A stretch of DNA of 41,179 bases from positions 1 through 41,179 of the forward strand of contig CACIZB010000006.1 of NCBI GenBank assembly GCA_902591025.1. Reading direction: 5' to 3'. This stretch comes from an uncultured Pelagibacteraceae bacterium (lineage in GTDB: Bacteria > Pseudomonadota > Alphaproteobacteria > Pelagibacterales > Pelagibacteraceae). Under the pieces are notes generated by a model. The model ran no database searches. It worked only from the letters and a program-made list of their open reading frames with translations, and was not told the DNA's origin. The translations under genes were made by a program, and so were the position numbers. Shown here piece after piece: positions 8,539 to 16,323 of this stretch (position 1 is the stretch's first letter; each line of letters begins with the position of its first letter).

Positions 8539-9296
8539 TTTTTTTTTTGATATTTAGTCATTTTACCAACCAATCCAAAATAAATTTTACTCGGTAAAAA
8601 ACTTAAAAACTTAAGTATTAGAGTAAGTGTTTTAGGAAAATGAATCTCAAAGATTTTCTTATTAATTAGACCATCATAAATTTTTTCTGCTGCATAGTCT
8701 GTAGATTTCAAAAAGGGCATTTTAAAGTCATTTTTATCTGTCATTGGTGTTTTAATAAATCCAGGTGCCACCAAACAAATTCGAACATTTGATCTTTTAA
8801 AGTCAAAATATAAACTTTCTGCTAAATTATTTAGAGCTGATTTTGATGGGCCGTATCCAGTTGAATTTGGTAGTCCCCTATATCCAGCAATAGAGGAAAC
8901 AATCGTAATGATCCCACTTTTTTTGTCTTTAAAATATTGTTCAACAGCTTTAATACTGTTTAGAGTTCCAAAAAAATTTACTTTAAAAACATCCTCTATT
9001 TGTTCGACGTCAATATCCCTTTCTTTTTTAGGATTCCAAGTACCAGTAGAAAAAAAACATATCTCAATATTTTGAAACTTGTTTTTAATTTCCATAAAGA
9101 CTTCTTCACATTTTTTTTTATCGGTAACATCCAGTGGAAAACTGTAAATATTTTCATTGGCATCAGAAATTTCCTTCAAGAGGTTTTCTCTTCTTGCAGA
9201 TATAGCAACGTTCCAACCCATACTAGCAAATTTAATTGCTAAAGCTTTTCCGATACCCGTGCTTCCACCGGTTATCCAAATAGTTTTTTTATTCAT
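8535..9296 (-). CDS. Short-chain dehydrogenase/reductase
   Basis: A classical-type SDR of 253 residues. The NAD(P)-binding motif is TGGSTGIGKA (residues 9-18), with catalytic YGPSK (YxxxK) further on and a typical VAPGFIKTPMT segment. The basic residues after the second strand (SARREN) favour NADPH. The C-terminus is hydrophobic and basic (about residues 220-253), which may bring it to the membrane. The substrate is unknown. SDRs of this type accompany COG2907/DUF1365/cfa clusters, so an oxidised acyl or membrane lipid is one guess. The gene converges on DUF3833 with a 4-base overlap and diverges from tspO across only a few bases. Confidence 0.88.
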   Translation of the reverse strand: MNKKTIWITGGSTGIGKALAIKFASMGWNVAISARRENLLKEISDANENIYSFPLDVTDKKKCEEVFMEIKNKFQNIEICFFSTGTWNPKKERDIDVEQIEDVFKVNFFGTLNSIKAVEQYFKDKKSGIITIVSSIAGYRGLPNSTGYGPSKSALNNLAESLYFDFKRSNVRICLVAPGFIKTPMTDKNDFKMPFLKSTDYAAEKIYDGLINKKIFEIHFPKTLTLILKFLSFLPSKIYFGLVGKMTKYQKKN

Positions 9297-9320
9297 TCTA
9301 CATTGATGTATAATACTAAT
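9297..9320. promoter_or_regulatory. Shared divergent promoter between SDR and tspO
   Basis: The start codons of the SDR (9296, leftward) and of tspO are almost back to back. TATAAT at 9309-9314 lies 6 bases before the ATG at 9321, the spacing for a leaderless mRNA. Read leftward, TATTAT at 9316-9311 is a -10 box that would give a leader of about 8 bases to the SDR. The core GTATAATAC is nearly palindromic, so one melted region could serve both directions. No convincing -35 element was found on either side. Confidence 0.45.
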
Positions 9321-9788
9321 ATGTTAAAAAATAAAATATTATCATTTACTCTCTTTCTACTAATTACATATTCAGCTTCTTTTATTGGAGGATTAGTAAC
9401 TATAAATTTTAAAGAGCCTTGGTATTCAGAATTAGTTAGATCAAGCTTTAGTCCACCCGATTGGATTTTCGCTCCTGTATGGACAACATTATATTTCATG
9501 ATGACACTCGCAATTTGGTTTTTTTGGCATAGTGAAAATAGAGATATGAATACCGTTTACATTTATTTTATTCATATATTATTTAATACAACTTGGAGTA
9601 TAGTTTTTTTTGGCTTACATAATATTCTATTTGCTTTCATTAATTTATTAATCTTAATTTTTTTAATCATTGTACTAACTCTCAGATTTAGACGTATAAA
9701 TTTAATAAGTACATATTTGATGATTCCCTATTTACTTTGGAGTTGCTATGCATTATTTCTGAATTTCAACTTGTTAATTCTAAATTAA
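9321..9788 (+). CDS. tspO: TspO/MBR family tryptophan-rich sensory protein
   Basis: A five-helix inner-membrane protein of the TspO/peripheral benzodiazepine receptor family, which binds tetrapyrroles and affects porphyrin levels and oxidative-stress responses. Family marks are the early SASFIGG, the block SFSPPDWIFAPVWTTLYFMM, WFFWHS, NTTWSIVFFGLHN, and the late YLLWSCYALFLN. I prefer the ATG at 9321 (155 residues) because a TATAAT lies just upstream of it. An ATG at 9306 and a TTG at 9303 are in frame but would put the -10 box inside the coding region. The next gene starts 2 bases after the stop. TspO next to SDR and cfa-cluster genes fits a light or oxygen response, which is inference. Confidence 0.93.
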   Translation: MLKNKILSFTLFLLITYSASFIGGLVTINFKEPWYSELVRSSFSPPDWIFAPVWTTLYFMMTLAIWFFWHSENRDMNTVYIYFIHILFNTTWSIVFFGLHNILFAFINLLILIFLIIVLTLRFRRINLISTYLMIPYLLWSCYALFLNFNLLILN

Positions 9789-9790
9789 AT

Positions 9791-10894
9791 ATGGATGATG
9801 TAGTTATAGTTGGTGGTGGAATAATTGGAACAGCAACAGCATATTTTCTATCTAAAGAGGGCAGAAAAGTAAAAGTTATTGAGAGAGATCCAACTTATAA
9901 GACTGCCTCTTTTCCACTTTCTTTGGGAGGTTTCAGAAGGCAGTTTTTTCAAACTGAGAATATTTTACTGGGTAAGTTTGCTAGAGAATTTATATTTCAG
10001 ATACCAGAGTTACTAAAAACTGAAAAAAATCCTAAACCAACAGCAAGTATGGTAACAAACGGATATCTTTTAATGTTTGGTCCTGAGCATGCACAAGAAC
10101 AATATAAAGCTTTAGAAAACCATAAAGCTTGTGAAGCAGGCACCAAAAATATCAAAGGGTCAGAATTAAAAAATTTTTTTCCTTATATAAACAATGATGG
10201 AATAGAAACTGCAACGTTTACAGATAATCAAAGTGAAGGATGGATTGATCCTTTCATGTTTCATGGGGCTTTAAAAAGTAAAGCAATTGAACTAGGTGCT
10301 GAATTTATTAAAGGAGAAGTTAAAACACTTTCAGAAATTAAGGCGAAAACAATCATATCTGCAGCTGGTTGTTGGACAAAAGAACTTCTAGAAGATATTC
10401 CAGTTGAACCACAAAAACACACTGTATTCAGAGTTAAATGCCCAAAGCATATACCAGAAATGCCATTAACAGGAGATTTGACAACTGGAGTTTACTGGAG
10501 ACCTGAAGGAAAAGAATATTTAGCGGGATCTCCCAAATCAGTTTTTGACGCAAAGGATCTTGAGCCTGCATGGAATGATTTCGAAGAGCTTGTTTGGCCA
10601 GCTTTAGCTCATAGAGTACCCGCCATGGAAGAACTAAAATTGACAGGTGGATGGGCTGGATACTATGACTGCAATAGACTTGATAATAATGCAGTAGTTG
10701 GAAAACATCCAAAGTATGAGAATGTTTATTTAGCTACTGGTTTCACAGGTAGAGGATTAATGCAAGCTCCGGGTATTGGTAGGGCCTTAACTGAACTAAT
10801 AACCACTGGCGCTTACCAATCAATTGATATCTCAAATATGGCAGTTGAGCGGGTCTTAGGGAAAAAAGCTAGAACAGAGCCTTACGTGCTATAA
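9791..10894 (+). CDS. FOXRED1-like FAD-dependent oxidoreductase (DadA/sarcosine-oxidase superfamily)
   Basis: A flavoprotein of 367 residues with the N-terminal FAD motif VIVGGGIIGTATAYFLSK. The C-terminal part (DNNAVVGKHP, YLATGFTGRGLMQAPGIGRA, then a DISNM-like end) matches, from memory, the human complex I assembly factor FOXRED1 more closely than DadA or SoxB. SLGGFRRQF near residue 50 and EGWIDPF also fit. Biochemically these proteins oxidise amines or amino acids with FAD; the substrate here is unknown. I choose the ATG at 9791, right before the FAD motif and 2 bases after the tspO stop, over an upstream ATG at 9737 inside tspO. Its stop lies 3 bases from the converging selO stop. Confidence 0.88.
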   Translation: MDDVVIVGGGIIGTATAYFLSKEGRKVKVIERDPTYKTASFPLSLGGFRRQFFQTENILLGKFAREFIFQIPELLKTEKNPKPTASMVTNGYLLMFGPEHAQEQYKALENHKACEAGTKNIKGSELKNFFPYINNDGIETATFTDNQSEGWIDPFMFHGALKSKAIELGAEFIKGEVKTLSEIKAKTIISAAGCWTKELLEDIPVEPQKHTVFRVKCPKHIPEMPLTGDLTTGVYWRPEGKEYLAGSPKSVFDAKDLEPAWNDFEELVWPALAHRVPAMEELKLTGGWAGYYDCNRLDNNAVVGKHPKYENVYLATGFTGRGLMQAPGIGRALTELITTGAYQSIDISNMAVERVLGKKARTEPYVL

Positions 10895-10926
10895 AACTTA
10901 AGTTCCACAAAAAGTTTTATATTTTT
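10890..10926 (+). terminator. Hairpin terminator at the converging FAD oxidoreductase/selO junction
   Basis: TATAAAACTT (10890-10899) pairs perfectly with AAGTTTTATA (10912-10921), followed by five T residues on the + strand. The left arm contains the whole stop codon of the oxidoreductase (10892-10894) and two bases of the selO stop (10898-10900). It looks like an intrinsic terminator for the rightward tspO-oxidoreductase transcript; the leftward direction lacks a T-run. Confidence 0.6.
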
Positions 10927-12352
10927 CATTTGAATTAGATAAAGTTTGATAATCTCTTAAACCTTCTCTAGAAGAGTAGGGTTTTTTTAAAATCTCTAAT
11001 AATCTAAGGTACGGTTTTAGATTATCTTCCTGAGCTGCCTTTAAAACCTCCTCTATTTTATGGTTTCTTGGAATGACGATAGGATTATTTTTTTTCATTA
11101 ATTCTATTGATTTTTCTTGAATATTTTTTTCTTTTTTTAGTCTTTCCTGCCACCTATTTTTCCAAATTTTAAAATGATAATCAGTATATATCTTATCATT
11201 TTGTATTTTTTCATTCATTAAATAACAAAAGGTATTTGTATAATCAGCTTTATGTTGATGCATCCAAGTTAATAAATCCAAGATTAAAAACTTGTCTTTT
11301 TCATCTAATATCGATAATCCAAGTTTATGTCTCATCATTTCCATCCATTTTTCTTCATATTTTTTTTCAAAAGAATTAATAATGTCTGTAGCTAATTCAA
11401 TTGACTTGTTTTGATTAGTATCAATTAATGGTATTAAACATTCCGCTAATCTTGCTAAATTCCACTTTGTAATAATAGGCTGATTACAATATGCGTATCT
11501 TCCCATTTTATCTATAGAACTAAACACAGTTTGTGGGTCATAAGTATCCATAAAAGCACAAGGGCCGTAGTCAATGGTCTCACCTGAAATGCTCATATTG
11601 TCAGTATTCATTACCCCATGCACAAAACTAACCCTCATCCAATTTACCACAAGGTCAATCTGTTTATCTAAAACAGCTTTTAAAAATTCCAAGGCTATAT
11701 TTTCAAAATCTTTTAAATGTGGATAATGTCTATTAATAACATAATCAAAAAATATTTTTAATTCACTTTCGTGTTCTCGAGCAGCAATATACTGAAATGT
11801 GCCAACTCTAATATGACTAGAGGCAACTCTTGTTAATATAGCTCCGGGTAAGGGAATTTCTCTAAAAACTTGTTCACCAGTTTTTACTACGGCGAGGCCT
11901 CTGGTTGTGGGTATATTAAGATAATTTATTGCCTCACTAATTATATATTCCCTAAGCATGGGACCTAAGGCAGCTCTACCATCACCATTTCTTGAAAAAC
12001 TAGTTTTGCCTGAACCCTTAAATTGAATATCATATCTCTTTTTTTTATTTGTCAAATGCTCTCCAAGTAATGTTGCTCGGCCATCTCCCAGCATCGTAAA
12101 ATGGCCAAATTGATGTCCAGCATATGCCTGAGCTATAGAGTTACTACCTTTAGGCAAAACATTTCCTGCAAATATTTCAGATAGTTCATCCTTAGTTATA
12201 TTTTCAAAGTTAAGATTTAGGTCCGAAGCTAATTTTTCATTGAGCAACAATAATTCAGGATTTTTGACTGAAACTGGTTTTATGTTTTCTTTAAATGCAT
12301 TTGGAAGTCTTGAATAAGAATTATCAAAATTCCAATTTATATTTCTATTCAT
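10898..12352 (-). CDS. selO: Protein adenylyltransferase SelO (YdiU/UPF0061)
   Basis: SelO is a pseudokinase-fold enzyme that binds ATP in flipped orientation and transfers AMP to Ser/Thr/Tyr of target proteins; in E. coli and mitochondria it is linked to redox homeostasis. The 484-residue protein shows the family hallmark AQAYAGHQFGHF followed by LGDGRA, then FKGSGKTSFSRNGDGRAALGPMLREY. The metal/ATP motifs are HGVMNTDNMS and DYGPCAFMD. The C-terminal selenocysteine-like region ends in CGT, with an ordinary Cys third from the end. It lies 6 bases downstream of msrA and probably shares its transcript, so both fit a response to oxidised proteins. Confidence 0.95.
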   Translation of the reverse strand: MNRNINWNFDNSYSRLPNAFKENIKPVSVKNPELLLLNEKLASDLNLNFENITKDELSEIFAGNVLPKGSNSIAQAYAGHQFGHFTMLGDGRATLLGEHLTNKKKRYDIQFKGSGKTSFSRNGDGRAALGPMLREYIISEAINYLNIPTTRGLAVVKTGEQVFREIPLPGAILTRVASSHIRVGTFQYIAAREHESELKIFFDYVINRHYPHLKDFENIALEFLKAVLDKQIDLVVNWMRVSFVHGVMNTDNMSISGETIDYGPCAFMDTYDPQTVFSSIDKMGRYAYCNQPIITKWNLARLAECLIPLIDTNQNKSIELATDIINSFEKKYEEKWMEMMRHKLGLSILDEKDKFLILDLLTWMHQHKADYTNTFCYLMNEKIQNDKIYTDYHFKIWKNRWQERLKKEKNIQEKSIELMKKNNPIVIPRNHKIEEVLKAAQEDNLKPYLRLLEILKKPYSSREGLRDYQTLSNSNEKYKTFCGT

Positions 12353-12358
12353 TATTTA

Positions 12359-12934
12359 TTACTGACCCCAAATATTATTTAAAGATTGTTCTCTTTTGCA
12401 AGCATTTTTATATCTAATATATTTTTGAAATTTAATTTTATAGAAATCTTGATGATAATCTTCAGCTTTAAAAAATTTAGAAAACTTTCTTACATAGGTC
12501 ACAATTTTTTTATTAAATTTTTTTTCAAGATCTTTTATGTCTCTTTCAATAAGTTTTTTTTCGTTACTATTTTGAAAAAAAGCTACAGATCTATAACTAT
12601 AGCCTTTATCACAAAATTGACCATAGGCATCAAACGGATCTATATTGAGCCAAAAATTTTTTAGCAATTCCTCATAAGTAATAATTTCTTTATTATAAAT
12701 TACCTCAACAACTTCAAAATGACCTGTCTTACCATAAGTAACCTCTTTATAGGTTGGGTTTTCAGTTGTACCTCCTGAATAACCAGAAATTACTTCTTCA
12801 ACGCCATTAAGTTTTTCAAAAGATTCCTCTACACACCAAAAACAACCTCCTGCAAAATAAGCTTTTTCTTTTTGACTAGCAAATGCAGAAAAGTTTATTA
12901 AAAGACCAATAACTATAATGATTAATTTTCTCAT
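12359..12934 (-). CDS. msrA: Peptide-methionine (S)-S-oxide reductase, exported
   Basis: MsrA reduces the S form of methionine sulfoxide in proteins. The catalytic motif GGCFWC begins at residue 29 with the nucleophile C31, and GYSGG, GKTGHFEVVEV and FDAYGQFCDKG are typical. Possible resolving cysteines are in FCDKG and near the C-terminus (NACKRE). An N-terminal signal peptide is clear: MRK, a hydrophobic core, and a likely cleavage after SAFA (residue 19), so this copy should work in the periplasm. No msrB is adjacent. It is the first gene of a leftward pair with selO. Confidence 0.95.
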   Translation of the reverse strand: MRKLIIIVIGLLINFSAFASQKEKAYFAGGCFWCVEESFEKLNGVEEVISGYSGGTTENPTYKEVTYGKTGHFEVVEVIYNKEIITYEELLKNFWLNIDPFDAYGQFCDKGYSYRSVAFFQNSNEKKLIERDIKDLEKKFNKKIVTYVRKFSKFFKAEDYHQDFYKIKFQKYIRYKNACKREQSLNNIWGQ

Positions 12935-12971
12935 TACCCATCATATACAAAAACAATAAAATGAGTCCATG

Positions 12972-13012
12972 TTATTAAAGGTAGCTATAAAAAAATAGCT
13001 TACCTTTAATAA
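12972..13012 (-). terminator. Hairpin between fdh and msrA
   Basis: An inverted repeat of about 17 bp with one bulged base: TTATTAAAGGTA plus GCTAT (12972-12988) against ATAGC plus TACCTTTAATAA (12995-13012), with a six-base loop. It begins 11 bases after the fdh stop in the leftward direction. No long T-run follows, so it may end or protect the fdh mRNA rather than act as a perfect intrinsic terminator. The msrA promoter must lie in or just after it. Confidence 0.55.
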
Positions 13013-13023
13013 TCTAAATATAT

Positions 13024-14223
13024 TTATTTCTTTTTATATTTTGCTGCTTCCTCAGAACCACCTGTTGCTGATCCTTTACTGTATGAGTGAGCACCCATAC
13101 CAGCTAACTGTCCGTCTTTAACAATCAAGTATTGATTTCTAATTTCTTTACCTTCAAAGAAACATTCCAAGATCTCCCTAACACCATCTGCATATCTTGA
13201 TTGGGCAGTCAATGAAGTTCCTGAAGTGTGTGGTGTCATTCCGTGGTTTGGCATAGTTCTCCATACATGATCATTTGGAGCTGGTTGAGGAAACCATACA
13301 TCTCCTGCGTAACCGCTTAATTGGCCACTTTTAAGTGCTTTTGCGATTGCCTCTCGATTACAAATTTTACCTCTTGCAGTATTAACAATGTATGCTCCTT
13401 TTTTCATTTTACTTATCATGGCGTCATCGAATAAGTTTTCTGTTTCTGGATGTAATGGACAATTAATTGTAACTACATCACAAACCTTTACCATTGACTC
13501 TACCGATTCATGAAATGTTAGATTTAATTCTTTTTCAACACTGTCAGGCAATTTGTGTCTATCAAAATAATGTAAGTGTACATCGAATGGTTTCATTTTT
13601 CTTAGAGCATCTAGACCAATTCTTCCAGCAGCAACAGTTCCAATATGCATACCTTCGACATCATAAGATCTTTGAACAGCATCAGCGATATTCCAACCAC
13701 CTTCATTAACAATTCTATGTTGATTATGATAATCTCTTACCATTGAAACTATCATCATTACAATGTGCTCAGCAACAGATCTTGAGTTGCAAAAAGTAAC
13801 CTCAACTACATCAATTTTATTGTCCATTGCAGCTTGTAAATCAACATGGTCTGAACCAATACCCGCAGTGATTGCCATTTTAAGATTTTTAGCTTTTGCA
13901 ATCCTTTCTTTAGTCAAATAGTAAGGAAAGAATGGCTGAGAAATAACTATATCAGCATCAACTATATGTTTATCAGCTTCACACCCGTCTCCATCTTTAC
14001 TGTTAGTCACAATCAATTCATGACCGTTGCTTTCTAAAAATTTTCTTAAACCTAGTTCACCCGATACACAACCAAGTAGTTGTCCTGGAGTATAGTCTCT
14101 ACCTTTTGGTGTAGGTAAACTCATTCCATCAGGATATTTCTCTATTTTTGGTAATTTTCCAAGAGGATAAGATTTTGGCATTCCTCCTTTTGGATCATCG
14201 TATAAAATGCATAGTACTTTCAT
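13024..14223 (-). CDS. fdh: NAD-dependent formate dehydrogenase (single-subunit, metal-free)
   Basis: A D-2-hydroxyacid-dehydrogenase-fold enzyme that oxidises formate to CO2 and yields NADH in the cytoplasm. The whole length (399 residues) follows the Pseudomonas sp. 101/plant FDH pattern: MKVLCILYDDPKGG, FTPGQLLG-like YTPGQLLG, TAGIGSDHVDLQ, the formate-binding asparagine in CNSRSVAEH, AAGRIG of the NAD site, YFDRHKLP (aspartate selecting NAD), NTARGK (catalytic Arg), FPQPAP, the catalytic His in MTPHTSGT, and the C-terminal GAHSYSKGSATGG. It probably finishes one-carbon oxidation, giving reducing power from methyl groups or glycine-derived C1 units. It has no close operon partner. Confidence 0.96.
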   Translation of the reverse strand: MKVLCILYDDPKGGMPKSYPLGKLPKIEKYPDGMSLPTPKGRDYTPGQLLGCVSGELGLRKFLESNGHELIVTNSKDGDGCEADKHIVDADIVISQPFFPYYLTKERIAKAKNLKMAITAGIGSDHVDLQAAMDNKIDVVEVTFCNSRSVAEHIVMMIVSMVRDYHNQHRIVNEGGWNIADAVQRSYDVEGMHIGTVAAGRIGLDALRKMKPFDVHLHYFDRHKLPDSVEKELNLTFHESVESMVKVCDVVTINCPLHPETENLFDDAMISKMKKGAYIVNTARGKICNREAIAKALKSGQLSGYAGDVWFPQPAPNDHVWRTMPNHGMTPHTSGTSLTAQSRYADGVREILECFFEGKEIRNQYLIVKDGQLAGMGAHSYSKGSATGGSEEAAKYKKK

Positions 14224-14284
14224 TTAATCTCCTGTATATTTTTTTTGCTAATCTAACACCATTTTGAGACTGCTAGCAAATGAA

Positions 14285-14755
14285 TTATTTTTGATTAGGG
14301 TATTTTTTTTTAAGAATTAAACGATTAATCACTATCGCAAATATTATAATTATTATTGAACCAGTTATTACAGGTGTCAAAATATAGTCTAGTGAAACAC
14401 TGCCTATAATTACAATTATCGGATTTCCTCCTGCTGGTGGATGAGTTACATTTAATAAGATCATTAAACCTACACCAAACCCAACGGCTAAGGGAATAAC
14501 TATAAATAAAGGTAATGGAATAAAGTTTAAAAAAAATAAACCAACGGTAGCTGTTATCAAATGACCAAAAAAAACATTTTTAGGTTGGGCAAAAGGACTT
14601 TCAGGATAACCGTAAAGTAAAACCATTGATGAACCAAAAGATGCTAATAAAAATATCCCAAATTCAGTTTTGTAAGTTAAAAAAGTTAAAACTCCAATTG
14701 TAATTAATGAAAATATTCCCGCAGATATTGATTTTTTAAATTCTAAATTTTGCAT
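14285..14755 (-). CDS. HPP family integral membrane protein
   Basis: A small multi-helix membrane protein carrying the diagnostic motif LNVTHPPAGGNP, with hydrophobic segments before and after it (about four to five helices). A cyanobacterial/chloroplast HPP protein has been reported to move nitrite, but most members are uncharacterised, so transport of a small anion is only a guess. I choose the start at 14755 (MQNLEFKKS, 156 residues); an ATG at 14776 would add seven residues. The stop lies 61 bases upstream of the fdh start on the same strand. A shared transcript is possible, and with it a formate or nitrite role, but nothing in the protein shows this. Confidence 0.8.
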   Translation of the reverse strand: MQNLEFKKSISAGIFSLITIGVLTFLTYKTEFGIFLLASFGSSMVLLYGYPESPFAQPKNVFFGHLITATVGLFFLNFIPLPLFIVIPLAVGFGVGLMILLNVTHPPAGGNPIIVIIGSVSLDYILTPVITGSIIIIIFAIVINRLILKKKYPNQK

Positions 14756-14776
14756 AAGACAAAGACTATGTATCAC

Positions 14777-14954
14777 AGCGAATAGAAAAAAAGATTAATT
14801 TTGATAAGTTCTACAATCTTAAGTTGTTTTAGAATTTGTAAGGTAGAAAAATAGGGGGCTTTTTACAATGATTATTATTTGCAGAAACCTACACCCTATG
14901 ATTAGAATATTAGGATAAAATAATGTTTAACATAATAATAAAAAAGGAGGAGAG
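14777..14954. promoter_or_regulatory. Divergent intergenic region of HPP gene and ABC importer operon
   Basis: 178 bases without a gene. It should hold promoters for both directions. TAGAAT (14903-14908) and TAAAAT (14916-14921) are the best -10 candidates for the rightward operon, but no -35 box with good spacing supports either. No hairpin or riboswitch core was seen. Just before the binding-protein ATG is AAGGAGGAG (14944-14952), a near-perfect Shine-Dalgarno sequence and the strongest in the window, consistent with very high expression of the binding protein. Confidence 0.5.
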
Positions 14955-16295
14955 ATGTTAGCAAAAATGTTTAAAAGGCTAACTTCTACTTTAACAGTAG
15001 TTGTAGCTTTATTTTCTTCACTCGTATTACCTCAGAAAGTGTTTGGAGCTGAAACTCAATACTTTCCAATAGCAAGTAGCCGAGTCGGCCCTTATTCAGC
15101 AATGGGAACCGGTTATTACGGTGCTCAAATTGATTACTTAAATTATGTCAATATGACAGGTGGGGTGAATGGTGTCATGCTTACATGGCAAGAATGTGAA
15201 ACAGAATACAATGCTGTAAAAACAGTTGAGTGTTACCAAAGACTACTTGAAAAAGATGGTCAAAGAATAGTTGTATTTGATACTTTAGGAACACCTGGAG
15301 CATATGCAGTTATTAACCGTATGGCAAAAGACAATGTTGTTTTAGCTCAATATGGTTATGGAAGAACTGACGGTGCTGATGGAAGAGTGTGGCCTTGGGT
15401 ATTTAATGCTGCAAGTCACTACTGGTCACAAATAGCTGTTAAATTAAAATTTATGGCACAGATTGAAGGTGGAATCGATAAGATGAAAGGTAAAAAAATC
15501 GTTCATTTACACATTGACTCTGCTTACGGAAGAGAGCCATTACCAGCAATGAGAAAAATAACTTCTGACTGGGGAATGAAATTAGTTGAAATTTCAATTC
15601 CACCCCCTGGTCTAGAACAACAATCTCAGTGGCTGCAAATCAGAAAAGAAAAACCTGATTGGGTAACTTTCTGGGGAGCAGGTTCTGGAATGAATTCAAC
15701 AGCAATGACTAATGCTGCTAGAATTAATTTCCCAAGAGATAGAATGATGTATGTAACATTTGGTGCTGCCGAAGAGGATATGTATCCAGCAGGTGATGCA
15801 GCTAAGGGAACTTATGCTGTAGCAAATGCTTTACCTGGAGAATATCCATTAGTTAAAGCTATCAAAGATAAAGTATATGGTTCTGGAAAAGGAAATTTAG
15901 CTGATCCAAACAGGATTGGTTCAGTTTACTGGAATAGGGGACTAGGTGCTGCTGTTATGTGGATTGAAGCATTGAAAAATGCTCAAAAGATGCATAACAA
16001 AGTTGGTAAAGCAGTAACTGGTGCTGAGTTTAGAGATGGTTATGAGGCTTTAAACATGACTGAAGCTAAACTTAAAGAACTTGGTGTTGGTGGTATGCTT
16101 GCACCATTCGCTATTTCATGTGCGAACCATGAAGGTGCGGGTAAATTTGCTGTCATGCAGTGGGATGGAGATAAATTCAATCAGGTAACTGGTTGGGAAG
16201 CTCCAGGCGATCCTGCATTTATTAGAGGTCTAGTTGAGGCATCTGCAGCTAAGTTTGCTAAAGAGAACAACATTACACCAAAAAAATGCGGTTAA
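14955..16295 (+). CDS. Periplasmic substrate-binding protein of a Liv-type ABC importer
   Basis: A type I periplasmic binding protein (Peripla_BP_6, COG0683) of 446 residues. A Sec signal peptide is visible: MLAKMFKRL, hydrophobic core, likely cleavage after VFG (residue 31); there is no lipobox cysteine. Domain signs are GAQIDYLNYVNMTGGVNG, then VEAYQRLL-like VECYQRLL and DSAYGREPL. The length exceeds classical LivJ/LivK (about 345 mature), so the ligand may be something other than Leu/Ile/Val; the broader family takes amino acids, urea, amides and aromatic or short acids. A strong ribosome site precedes it and a strong hairpin follows it, so it should be the most abundant product of the operon. 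Confidence 0.92.
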   Translation: MLAKMFKRLTSTLTVVVALFSSLVLPQKVFGAETQYFPIASSRVGPYSAMGTGYYGAQIDYLNYVNMTGGVNGVMLTWQECETEYNAVKTVECYQRLLEKDGQRIVVFDTLGTPGAYAVINRMAKDNVVLAQYGYGRTDGADGRVWPWVFNAASHYWSQIAVKLKFMAQIEGGIDKMKGKKIVHLHIDSAYGREPLPAMRKITSDWGMKLVEISIPPPGLEQQSQWLQIRKEKPDWVTFWGAGSGMNSTAMTNAARINFPRDRMMYVTFGAAEEDMYPAGDAAKGTYAVANALPGEYPLVKAIKDKVYGSGKGNLADPNRIGSVYWNRGLGAAVMWIEALKNAQKMHNKVGKAVTGAEFRDGYEALNMTEAKLKELGVGGMLAPFAISCANHEGAGKFAVMQWDGDKFNQVTGWEAPGDPAFIRGLVEASAAKFAKENNITPKKCG

Positions 16296-16323
16296 TTAAT
16301 TTAGAGATAAATTAATACCAATC

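Noticed and set aside
9303-9320. Earlier tspO starts (TTG 9303, ATG 9306)
   Set aside because: They would place the TATAAT inside the coding region; ATG 9321 fits the family length and promoter better. They are not excluded.
9737-9790. Upstream start for the FOXRED1-like gene inside tspO
   Set aside because: It would add 18 residues that do not belong to the FAD-binding fold; ATG 9791 sits directly before the GxGxxG motif.
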